6,238 nucleotides of DNA, taken from positions 1 through 6,238 of the forward strand of contig JBFYLO010000012.1 of NCBI GenBank assembly GCA_041305385.1, in the 5' to 3' direction. Positions within the stretch are counted from its first letter, which is position 1; each line of letters begins with the position of its first letter. The translations under genes were made by a program, and so were the position numbers. Under the pieces are notes generated by a model. The model saw only the letters and a program-made list of their open reading frames with translations. It was not told the DNA's origin and did not search any database. Positions 1 to 5,475 of the stretch are shown one piece after another. The stretch comes from JAKAKT01 sp041305385 (GTDB taxonomy: Archaea > Micrarchaeota > Micrarchaeia > Burarchaeales > JAKAKT01).

Positions 1-713
1 TGAATCACGAGGTTTGTAGCAAAAGCAACTGAAACAATGCTATTCGTAAGAATCTTCTTCCCAAAAAACTGTGTGTTCCGCTCTAGCCTTAAGTCATCAC
101 ACGAAGTTCCCCCAATACCTGAAAACTCTGGGAGTAATTCAGAAAAACGCTCGAGAACCGCCTCGTCTCTCCCAGCCCCGATTTGAAAATACCCGGAAAA
201 CACATCAAAGAGAGCGAGGAACTGATCTATGAACGGAATGTTTTTCAAGATTTTTTTATTACCCACCAACGGGAGCGTTGGAACAATAGCGCTTGATACG
301 AACAAGACGAAGTGTTTATTTGGATAAGCTGAACCCGTTAACTTGCTGATTATCATTCCCGCGCACTCTTCCGCCGCCTTTTTTGGATTCCTCTTCGTAT
401 TGTGCCCCACTCCCACTGCGATATCCATCTCATCCGAATAAACCGCCATCGCGCTCGCCCCTCTCGTGTAGCATCCATAGTTGTTCATGAACCCGGCAAC
501 GGTCCCCCCGACGACGGGCGTCCCTTCCGGCAATTCCTTGTTCACAGCATCGAGGAATTTCTGGAACCCCCCATATTTCTCGTAATGGATTGTTGAAAAA
601 AGAAGCACGAACTTCGGGGGATTCTTCATCTTCTCCTCAATCCCCTTTCCGATTTCCTCGCCTGCTTCAGCGGCATCCCACTTTCGGGTCATAACAACAG
701 CCGCTTCAAACAT
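1..713 (-). CDS. FIST-domain sensor protein, C-terminus cut by window edge
   Basis: Translation from the ATG at 713 stays open for 237 codons to the left edge, so the gene is partial at its 3' end. FIST domains are predicted small-ligand sensors (amino acids have been suggested) found in signalling proteins. What I see is FIST-like: a buried strand KFVLLFST near residues 34-41, the glycine-rich turn VVGGTVAG near 64-71, then GASAMAVYSDEMDIAVGVG, and a second glycine turn, FSGIGGTSCDD, near 195-205, followed by a strand-rich stretch. The FIST C-terminal half would lie beyond the edge. There is no signal peptide or membrane segment in the visible part, so it is probably cytoplasmic. It starts 4 bases after the LC7 stop codon, with a GGTGA ribosome-binding site inside the end of that gene, so the two are translated together. 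Its 3' portion is AT-richer (about 43% GC over the first 360 bases) than the ATPase genes. Confidence 0.8.
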   Translation of the reverse strand, partial: MFEAAVVMTRKWDAAEAGEEIGKGIEEKMKNPPKFVLLFSTIHYEKYGGFQKFLDAVNKELPEGTPVVGGTVAGFMNNYGCYTRGASAMAVYSDEMDIAVGVGHNTKRNPKKAAEECAGMIISKLTGSAYPNKHFVLFVSSAIVPTLPLVGNKKILKNIPFIDQFLALFDVFSGYFQIGAGRDEAVLERFSELLPEFSGIGGTSCDDLRLERNTQFFGKKILTNSIVSVAFATNLVI

Positions 714-717
714 AGTC

Positions 718-1095
718 CTATTTCACCCCAAGAATCTTCTTTATGTCCCTGCGGGTGTTCTCCATCTCCACCTCAAGCAGGCCCTTGTTCGCAAGAGCCG
801 GAATGACTGAAACCAGCGCCATGTCCGCGTGAATGACGAAGAAGACTACCTCGTGCTCCCCTAGCTCGAAATACACCTTGTCGAGGCCCTGCGCCGAGAA
901 CTTCGAGATTATGCTGAAGAAGTCGCCCATCGTGTTCTGGAGCGTGTTCCAGACCTGTATGTTCTTGAGCTTGAATTTCGAGTTGGAGGGAATGTAGCCC
1001 TCAAAGCCCCTCCTTGCCACCATGGCCGCGAGTATGTCCTCTTCCTTAAGCAAATCGTCCAAGACAGCAAGTATCTCTTCCTTCTGGGAAGCCAT
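718..1095 (-). CDS. Roadblock/LC7-domain protein (MglB-like small regulator)
   Basis: This 125-residue protein is the right size for a single Roadblock/LC7 domain, a dimerising alpha/beta module that in bacteria and archaea regulates small GTPases (MglB on MglA) or other signalling ATPases. The order of elements fits: helix 1 at about 5-18 (EEILAVLDDLLKEE), strand ILAAMVARRG at 21-30, a long helix at about 43-68, a strand pair KVYFELGEHEVVFFVIH at 73-89, and a final helix at about 97-119 with the characteristic ALANKGLLEVEMEN. The family call rests on this fold pattern, since the domain has few invariant residues. It follows the membrane-protein gene by 36 bases and precedes the FIST gene by 4. 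No GTPase partner is in the window; the adjacent KaiC-like ATPases are the obvious candidate partners, by inference. A TATA-like box 26 bases before the ATG, with no Shine-Dalgarno sequence, suggests a leaderless transcript. Confidence 0.72.
   Translation of the reverse strand: MASQKEEILAVLDDLLKEEDILAAMVARRGFEGYIPSNSKFKLKNIQVWNTLQNTMGDFFSIISKFSAQGLDKVYFELGEHEVVFFVIHADMALVSVIPALANKGLLEVEMENTRRDIKKILGVK
723..727 (-). promoter_or_regulatory. Ribosome-binding site for the FIST gene (GGTGA)
   Basis: The minus strand reads GGGGTGAAATAG across the last codons and stop of the LC7 gene. GGTGA complements the archaeal 16S rRNA 3' end and ends 9 bases before the FIST ATG. It supports the ATG at 713 and translational coupling to the LC7 gene. 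Confidence 0.6.
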
Positions 1096-1117
1096 GACTC
1101 AGAATTGGCAAACCTTG

Positions 1118-1125
1118 TTTAAATA
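1118..1125 (-). promoter_or_regulatory. Archaeal TATA-like box before the LC7 gene
   Basis: The minus strand reads CTATTTAAACA, with TATTTAAA centred about 26.5 bases before the ATG at 1095. This is the distance expected if transcription starts at the ATG. No ribosome-binding site is visible. It predicts a separate transcript for the LC7 and FIST genes, beginning inside the larger cluster. Confidence 0.55.
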
Positions 1126-1131
1126 GATTTC

Positions 1132-1725
1132 TCAGAAGTACTCCGCCTGGACATTCAGCTTCTTGTCAACGTAGTAAGTGACCATCTGGTAGCCGAGGTC
1201 AAACGATACGAAAGCTAAAAAGTAGGGCCAGGCGAATAATCCCGAGATTGTCAGGACAGCCATCATCACTTCCATCGAGAGCCTGTAGTGGAAGAACATC
1301 CTGACTCCTTTGAACGGTATCCTCTTCACCATGTCGTTTCCTTCCTCATCCACCACGCAGGCTATCACGAGAGCAGCAAGGGGAAGCCAGGAGATGATGA
1401 GGGAAGCCTTCAGTATCGCAGGCACGAACAGCGCGAGTATTATCCCGAGAATGAATGCAGGATTATCGATTTTTTTGGTTATCGCAACTCCGAGGCAGAT
1501 TGCGAGAAGGAAGACAGCAGCTGATGCATCCATCGCAATCCAATAACCCATAAACGCCCCGCAGCAAACCGCAGCCAGAACAGCGTTCTTCTTGTTAAAG
1601 GCATCCTCATCATAAGCAGCGTCGATGTATTTTATCGCAAACCCCATTATGAAAGTAGAGATGCAGAGGGAAAGCCAATAAAGCGGCTCGCCAACGCTCA
1701 GGGGCAATGTTGCGGGGTCTGCCAT
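1132..1725 (-). CDS. Multi-pass integral membrane protein of unknown function
   Basis: The 197-residue protein has six or so hydrophobic segments, at about 15-33, 47-64, 67-83, 89-105, 107-125 and 152-172, possibly with one more to 186. I do not recognise the family. Two acidic, polar loops stand out: IDAAYDEDAFNKKNA at 34-48 and VVDEEGNDMVKRIPFKG at 124-140. Their spacing, about four membrane segments apart, recalls the two aspartate motifs of UbiA-type prenyltransferases, but the protein is about 80 residues shorter than that family and lacks the first helix, so this is only a hypothesis. It starts 19 bases after the second KaiC-like gene. Its ribosome-binding site is weak; the nearest GGAG lies 22 bases upstream. 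The position between the ATPases and the LC7/FIST pair suggests that it anchors or receives signals for this module at the membrane. Confidence 0.8.
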   Translation of the reverse strand: MADPATLPLSVGEPLYWLSLCISTFIMGFAIKYIDAAYDEDAFNKKNAVLAAVCCGAFMGYWIAMDASAAVFLLAICLGVAITKKIDNPAFILGIILALFVPAILKASLIISWLPLAALVIACVVDEEGNDMVKRIPFKGVRMFFHYRLSMEVMMAVLTISGLFAWPYFLAFVSFDLGYQMVTYYVDKKLNVQAEYF

Positions 1726-1744
1726 GCAAATCAGGCCTTGGCTT

Positions 1745-2479
1745 TCACTCCTTCTCGATGTTCACGCCCTTGGGGCCGATTGAGAAGGACCTCGGCTCCA
1801 GAACGTTGTTGGTCGACCTCATCTTCTTAACTGCAATTGTCCTCTTGTTCAGTGCCTCGAGCCACGAGAGCTTTATCACGCCATCCGCCACGAAAGATGA
1901 AATCGTATCCCTTGAGAGGTAATTTGCATTATCCGGCATCTCAGCAGTCAGGAGGGATGTGCACCCCCAAGAGCGGATGTTCCCGATGGTGGTCAAGACA
2001 GAAGCCCTCGTCGCCGCCTCCTCCGAAATCATGTTGCTCGAATCAGCTATCCTCATCCCAGACTGGGATGCAAGCTCGACTCTCGAAGTCATCTCCAGGT
2101 AAACCAGCAGCACCGAGAGCGAGTCAATAACGACCCTGTCGGGCTTGAAAGCCTTGGCAACCTGCTCCATCTCCGCGTTCACGTTCACCACATTGGTTTT
2201 GGGCATGTTGAAGCAGGTTATCTTCAATTTCCCGGATTTCTCCAGTTTCTCCAGGTCCCAGCCGAACTGCTTCGCCTGGTCGATTACCGCCAGCCTGTTC
2301 TCCTCAAAAGAGATATAAAGAGACTTTTCGCTGCCCCTCGCCCCCTCAATCAGGTACTGCAATGCAAAAATGGTCTTCCCCGTACCCGGAGAGCCTGTGA
2401 TGAGCACAACTGCGCCTTTAGGGATTCCGCCCTCAATCAATTCATCGAGGCCAGTCACACCGGTCTTGACCCTTTCCAT
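1745..2479 (-). CDS. KaiC-like RecA-superfamily ATPase, second of a tandem pair
   Basis: A single-domain KaiC-like ATPase (244 residues from this start), of the RecA/KaiC group that acts as ATP-dependent signalling hubs in archaea. Visible motifs are the N-terminal TGVTGLDELIEGGIPKG, Walker A GSPGTGKT at 29-36, the paired catalytic glutamates FEE at 58-60, Walker B VVIDS at 116-120, TAEM at 178-181 and the C-terminal KaiC signature KRTIAVKKMRST. All nucleotide-binding residues look intact. Only one KaiC domain is present, so it is not a circadian KaiC. I chose the ATG at 2479 because GGGTGA lies 5 bases before it and the start then aligns exactly with its paralogue (MERV). An in-frame GTG at 2488 would add three residues and overlap the upstream stop. 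Of the first 60 residues, 41 match the upstream paralogue by hand count. The stretch between Walker B and the next core strand is longer than in KaiC and unlike the paralogue. Confidence 0.93.
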   Translation of the reverse strand: MERVKTGVTGLDELIEGGIPKGAVVLITGSPGTGKTIFALQYLIEGARGSEKSLYISFEENRLAVIDQAKQFGWDLEKLEKSGKLKITCFNMPKTNVVNVNAEMEQVAKAFKPDRVVIDSLSVLLVYLEMTSRVELASQSGMRIADSSNMISEEAATRASVLTTIGNIRSWGCTSLLTAEMPDNANYLSRDTISSFVADGVIKLSWLEALNKRTIAVKKMRSTNNVLEPRSFSIGPKGVNIEKE

Positions 2480-2484
2480 AACTA

Positions 2485-2490
2485 TCACCC
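2485..2490 (-). promoter_or_regulatory. Ribosome-binding site deciding the start of the second KaiC-like gene
   Basis: GGGTGA on the minus strand is made of the last glycine codon and the stop codon of the first KaiC-like gene. It ends 5 bases before the ATG at 2479. This favours that ATG over the GTG at 2488 and predicts that translation of the two ATPases is coupled. Confidence 0.6.
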
Positions 2491-3201
2491 TTTTACCACT
2501 AATATCCCGTCCTCCCCGATATTTATGGTTTTCGGAAGGACATCGTGCCGAGTGGAGCGCATCTTCCCAATGGTCAGCGTCCTTTTCCCGATGGTCTCGA
2601 TTTTCGAGAGCTTAATCACTCCATCGCAGATGAACTCGGAAACAGTATCCCGCGAATACCACTGGCTCCCCTCCTGCAGCTCGGACGTGATAATTGCCGT
2701 CGTGCCAAAGCCTCGCATCCGCTCAACGATGTCCGCAACCGCCTTGCGGGTAAGCGAGTCATAGCTCTTGTCCGAAACCCCGAGCATCTCGACGCTTTTC
2801 GAGTCAATCAGTACATTGGTGTAGACCTGGAGCATCGTCAGGGAGTCAAGAACCAGCCTGTTCGGCTGGAACTTCTTCACCAGCTCGTCAATCTCCGCCA
2901 GCACTTTCTCAATGCTCGTGTGGCTCAACACAAGGGAAACGATTTTCAGCTTGTGCTCCTGCTCCAGTTGCTCGAGGTCCCAGTTGAACCTTCGGGCCTG
3001 CTCGAGGATGAAGGGCCGGGTCTCCTCAAAAGTGAGGTAAAGGCCGCGTTCCCCCAGGTCAGCACCCTTCTTCAGGTACTGCAGGGCGAGTATCGTCTTG
3101 CCTGCCCCAGGGGAGCCAGAGACAAGAATTACTGCGCCCTTGGGAAAGCCGCCCTCCAGCAGCTCGTCGAGACCCTCTATGCCGGTGGTAACTCGCTCCA
3201 T
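2485..3201 (-). CDS. KaiC-like RecA-superfamily ATPase, first of a tandem pair
   Basis: This 238-residue single-domain KaiC-like ATPase is the promoter-proximal gene of the signalling cluster. The motifs are TGIEGLDELLEGGFPKG near the N-terminus, Walker A GSPGAGKT at 29-36, catalytic FEE at 58-60, Walker B LVLDS at 116-120, ITSEL at 171-175, the SRDTVSEFICDGVIKLS segment, and the C-terminal RTLTIGKMRST signature. Proteins of this type form hexameric ATPases that bind partner proteins. The ATG at 3201 has no Shine-Dalgarno sequence but a TATA-like box 27-28 bases upstream, which suggests a leaderless mRNA starting at or next to the ATG. The next gene, its paralogue, begins 5 bases after the stop, so the pair probably arose by tandem duplication and may form mixed or stacked rings (inference). 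The sequences diverge most after Walker B, at about 121-166, a likely partner-specific surface. Confidence 0.93.
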   Translation of the reverse strand: MERVTTGIEGLDELLEGGFPKGAVILVSGSPGAGKTILALQYLKKGADLGERGLYLTFEETRPFILEQARRFNWDLEQLEQEHKLKIVSLVLSHTSIEKVLAEIDELVKKFQPNRLVLDSLTMLQVYTNVLIDSKSVEMLGVSDKSYDSLTRKAVADIVERMRGFGTTAIITSELQEGSQWYSRDTVSEFICDGVIKLSKIETIGKRTLTIGKMRSTRHDVLPKTINIGEDGILVVKG

Positions 3202-3223
3202 ATGTCTAGCCTATTGTTCGCCG

Positions 3224-3991
3224 CTATTTAAAGCTTTTTTGAGTGGAAGGCGGGGAACCCTTACCCACTTTCAGGTAAATCCCCTTCTTATAGAGGCGAG
3301 CGGGGAGGTTTATCCCGACAGAATCCGCAAACCCGACCATCCCGGTCAGGTCCCTTTTCCTCGCATGGAGCAGGATTTTTTCGCCTGCCTTCTCATAGTG
3401 GTCGGAGAGCCTGAGGGACGCAATATACTGCTTCGAGCGGTGCAGGTCCGAGATTTCGGATGCATCGGAGCAGATGTAGGCATTCAGCGACTCGACCATG
3501 GCATCGAGCGCCAGCTTCATCTCGAGGGGGAGGGAAGGGTCCGAGTGAAGCTCCTGGAGTTCGCGGTTGAGGCGCTTCAATGTCCCCCCAAAGCCTGAGA
3601 AATGCTCCGGAACCTGAAACGAGGCCTTCTGGGGGGAGGGGCTTGCGAGGCCTGCCTGGCTGGACTCAGAAATCAGGGATTTGAGGGAGAACATGAGCCT
3701 GTCCCTCGCTTTCTTGAACCGCACTGCCTCAATCCTCTCCGTTCTCTTAAGCGATTGGAGGTCGAGCGAGTCGAGGTGGCGCGAGGCCTGGATGAGGAGT
3801 AGCGATGAGTGAATAATCCCCGCATCATCCCTCGCCCTGACTGCCTCCTCCCTTTCAGAGCTTATTTTCCTGAGGGAGAGCAGCAGCTGGGGAAGTGAAA
3901 GGGCGCTGGGAGGGGGGTATGAGGCCGCATTCGAATCAAAAGTTGGGCCCTTATTAGGGCTTATAATGCCTATCCGCAGCCTTCTTAACAT
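3224..3991 (-). CDS. Basic, mainly helical hypothetical protein
   Basis: I do not recognise this 255-residue protein. It has no membrane segment, signal peptide, cysteine cluster or nucleotide-binding motif. Long helix-forming stretches with heptad-like leucines run from about 32 to 115 (for example LPQLLLSLRKISSEREEAV) and from about 133 to 215. They are separated by a loop of about 20 residues rich in Ser, Pro and Gly (SSQAGLASPSPQKASF), so two helical domains are likely. The C-terminal 60 residues (GMVGFADSVGINLPARLYKK, then YLKVGKG) are strand- and glycine-rich, look conserved in character, and end in a lysine- and serine-rich tail. The charge is basic overall. A TATA-like box sits 38 bases before the ATG at 3991, allowing a leader of about 12 bases without a ribosome-binding site. 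The reading frame covers most of a gene-dense stretch and has no better competitor, so it is probably real. Confidence 0.65.
   Translation of the reverse strand: MLRRLRIGIISPNKGPTFDSNAASYPPPSALSLPQLLLSLRKISSEREEAVRARDDAGIIHSSLLLIQASRHLDSLDLQSLKRTERIEAVRFKKARDRLMFSLKSLISESSQAGLASPSPQKASFQVPEHFSGFGGTLKRLNRELQELHSDPSLPLEMKLALDAMVESLNAYICSDASEISDLHRSKQYIASLRLSDHYEKAGEKILLHARKRDLTGMVGFADSVGINLPARLYKKGIYLKVGKGSPPSTQKSFK
3225..3232 (-). promoter_or_regulatory. Archaeal TATA-like box before the KaiC-like operon
   Basis: The minus strand reads AAAGCTTTAAATAGCGG. TTTAAATA is centred 27-28 bases before the ATG at 3201, and the purine-rich AAAGC just upstream could serve as a BRE. The box overlaps the lysine and stop codons of the preceding gene, so the operon promoter is embedded in that gene's 3' end. 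Confidence 0.6.
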
Positions 3992-4025
3992 TTCCCAGTC
4001 GCCCTGAGGGAGTTTTGGTGAGGTA

Positions 4026-4033
4026 GTATAAAA
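4026..4033 (-). promoter_or_regulatory. Archaeal TATA-like box before the hypothetical gene
   Basis: The minus strand reads CGCTTTTATACTACC in the 78-base gap after the PPR-like gene. TTTTATAC is centred 38-39 bases before the ATG at 3991. With the spacing seen elsewhere in this window, transcription would start near 4003, giving a leader of about 12 bases. Confidence 0.5.
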
Positions 4034-4069
4034 GCGTTGCGATTCCGCTAATCCCGGCCACCTCAGCGG

Positions 4070-5047
4070 TTACGGGGCTGGAGCAGGTTCGAGGAGATAC
4101 AGAGCCCGGTCAATCTCCGCCAAAAGGTTTTCACTTATCTTCGGTTTTGGACCCCTGCTCCGGTGAAGTTCTAGATATGCGGAAAGAAGGCTTCTGAATT
4201 CCTCTTTTTGCGCTTCAGTCATCCGTTCCTCCGGGGGTAATCTGCAATCAGAGAACACGCAGCCGCACAATACCCTCGGGTAATGGTAGCTTGTGCGCGG
4301 AACCATGACTTTCATCCTGAAGAAATCGTCGTGGGCCTCATTTATCCTCCCAGAATCCAGCAGAGTGTTGGCGCGGATAACCCTCGCCTGGGCGTAGCGC
4401 TCGTTCAAAAACCCATTCGACCCGCATTTTCTCATGAAAAGCCCCACAATCTCCAGGGCCTCCCCGTATTTTTTGGTCTTCCTCAAGCTCTCGGCGAGGT
4501 TGAGGACGGATTCATCCTCTAATATCTTCTCCGGTGCGCCTTCGAAAATCTTTTCTATCTGTTCGAACATCCTGTTATCGTAATAAATCTTGCTCATCAC
4601 CATATATGTTAACCTATTTGCGACTCCCTTTCCCACGGCCATGTCGAACATCTCTCTCGCGTTTTCGATTTGCCCCTTCTCCCCGTAGCCCTTTATCATT
4701 GCGTGGTGCAGCGCCGACCCAGTGTCATAGATTGCGTTCTTGTCAAAAAGAACCCGGGCTTCTCCCACCCTGTTGTCGTCAAACAGGAGCTTTATGTAAA
4801 ACGAGACTGCACATATGAATCCCGGATGGGCTGCGAGAATCTTCTGGAGTTCCATTTCCGATTCGTGTCTCTTTCCCCCAAAAAAATCTCTCTTGGCGCA
4901 CTTCAGCCGGAGATTCGGATTGTCAGTTCCAACCATGAACCGCGTTATCTCATCTCTGCGGCGTGTACGTCGTGTCTCGATTTCCCGGCACCGAGTCGGC
5001 CAATCCATTTGTCGCCTTTTGTACCTCCGCCCGTCTCGGTTGAACAT
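4070..5047 (-). CDS. PPR/TPR-like helical-repeat protein
   Basis: The 325-residue protein is an alpha-helical repeat protein. Three consecutive 35-residue units can be laid out by eye at 76-110, 111-145 and 146-180, sharing a helix-turn-helix pattern around GEARVLF, ENAREMF and EQIEKIF. Less regular units follow at about 181-218 and 219-255. Thirty-five residues is the pentatricopeptide (PPR) period; TPR units are 34. The unit ALHHAMIKGYGEKGQIENAREMF fits the PPR pattern well. PPR proteins bind single-stranded RNA, while TPR/Sel1-type scaffolds bind proteins, and I cannot choose firmly between them. The first 37 residues are extremely Arg/Lys-rich, which would suit nucleic-acid contact. Seven cysteines include a CGCVFSDC cluster at 261-268. 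There is no membrane segment. The start at 5047 is supported by a TATA-like box 26 bases upstream; an internal Met38 is the alternative. It looks monocistronic. Confidence 0.8.
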   Translation of the reverse strand: MFNRDGRRYKRRQMDWPTRCREIETRRTRRRDEITRFMVGTDNPNLRLKCAKRDFFGGKRHESEMELQKILAAHPGFICAVSFYIKLLFDDNRVGEARVLFDKNAIYDTGSALHHAMIKGYGEKGQIENAREMFDMAVGKGVANRLTYMVMSKIYYDNRMFEQIEKIFEGAPEKILEDESVLNLAESLRKTKKYGEALEIVGLFMRKCGSNGFLNERYAQARVIRANTLLDSGRINEAHDDFFRMKVMVPRTSYHYPRVLCGCVFSDCRLPPEERMTEAQKEEFRSLLSAYLELHRSRGPKPKISENLLAEIDRALYLLEPAPAP

Positions 5048-5069
5048 AAGTGGAAATTATGGCTTCTCA

Positions 5070-5077
5070 AAATTAAA
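5070..5077 (-). promoter_or_regulatory. Archaeal TATA-like box before the PPR-like gene
   Basis: The minus strand reads CCCTTTTAATTTTGAG in the 44-base gap. TTTAATTT is centred 26-27 bases before the ATG at 5047, with no ribosome-binding site between, which is consistent with a leaderless transcript. Confidence 0.5.
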
Positions 5078-5091
5078 AGGGTGTCGGCGTG

Positions 5092-5400
5092 CTAGAAGAA
5101 GTACGAGTTCCTGAAGCGCTCCTTCTCGAGCTCCTCCTTGATGAGCTGGGAAAGCACTTTCGCGGCCGGGACTCCGACGAAAGCGACCTTTCCGTTAATG
5201 GTGAACGTCGGGGTGGAGTCGATTTCATACGCCTCGGCCATCTCCTCGCCCTCGTGGGTGGCGACGCTGACCTCCCTGAGGAGTATGGGGACGCTTTTGT
5301 AGTGGTTTATCACCCTCTGGGCGATGCGCAGGGCCCTCGGGGAATACGGGCAGTTCGGAGACGTCAATATTTCGAGATGTATCGAATCCATTGCAAACAC
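5092..5400 (-). CDS. Thioredoxin/glutaredoxin-like protein with CPYS active site
   Basis: This 102-residue protein has the small archaeal thioredoxin-fold layout known from methanogen proteins of the MJ0307 type: a first strand IHLEILTSPNCPYS, then helix, strand LLREVSVATH, helix, the cis-proline segment STPTFTING, strand AFVGVPA and a C-terminal helix. Relatives usually carry CPxC and reduce disulfides in the cytoplasm. Here the second cysteine is serine (C17-P-Y-S20; codon TCC, one base from TGC), so ordinary dithiol chemistry is not possible. A monothiol, glutathione-like or coenzyme-dependent, or purely binding role is likely. The given start is GTG at 5400, which lies 26-27 bases from a TATA-like box. 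The ATG at 5391, three codons in, matches the usual family start better and would have a leader of about 9 bases. The gene is divergent from the kinase gene. The C-terminal tail KERFRNSYFF is extra to the fold. Confidence 0.88.
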   Translation of the reverse strand: MFAMDSIHLEILTSPNCPYSPRALRIAQRVINHYKSVPILLREVSVATHEGEEMAEAYEIDSTPTFTINGKVAFVGVPAAKVLSQLIKEELEKERFRNSYFF

Positions 5401-5421
5401 TACGTGTTTTTATTAGTTATT

Positions 5422-5431
5422 GAATATAAAT
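5422..5431. promoter_or_regulatory. Divergent promoter with a TATA-like box readable on both strands
   Basis: The sequence GAATATAAAT reads as TTTATATT on the minus strand, 26-27 bases before the GTG of the thioredoxin-like gene, and as AATATAAA on the plus strand. On the plus strand it would place a transcript start near 5453, about 30 bases before the kinase ATG. One element could serve both genes. A separate plus-strand box at TTTTTATTAG (5407-5416) cannot be excluded. Confidence 0.45.
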
Positions 5432-5471
5432 TACTTGCGGTGTGGTTCGGCGCTTCAGTTTCCGTCGAGCT

Positions 5472-5475
5472 GGTG
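5472..5475 (+). promoter_or_regulatory. Weak ribosome-binding site for the kinase gene (GGTG)
   Basis: GGTG sits 7 bases before the ATG at 5483 within the sequence CTGGTGTGGTCGGATG. It supports this start over a TTG at 5420 that lies within the promoter. Confidence 0.4.

Noticed and set aside
2480..2488. GTG start at 2488 for the second KaiC-like gene, giving a 4-base overlap with the upstream stop
   Set aside because: The ATG at 2479 aligns with the paralogue's MERV start and has GGGTGA at proper spacing. The GTG remains possible but less likely.
1745..3201. Circadian-clock KaiC
   Set aside because: Each protein has one KaiC domain, not two, and no KaiA or KaiB gene is nearby.
2545..3231. 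Long plus-strand reading frame (228 codons) opposite the first KaiC-like gene
   Set aside because: It is antisense to a gene with intact Walker motifs, its protein shows no recognisable fold, and it looks like a shadow of GC-biased codons.
3098..3598. Plus-strand reading frame of 166 codons
   Set aside because: It is antisense across two minus-strand genes and the promoter between them, with no motif.
4002..4010. Short inverted repeat CCCTGAGGG at the predicted transcript start of the hypothetical gene
   Set aside because: Four-base arms are too short to claim an operator or hairpin, and it does not recur in the window.
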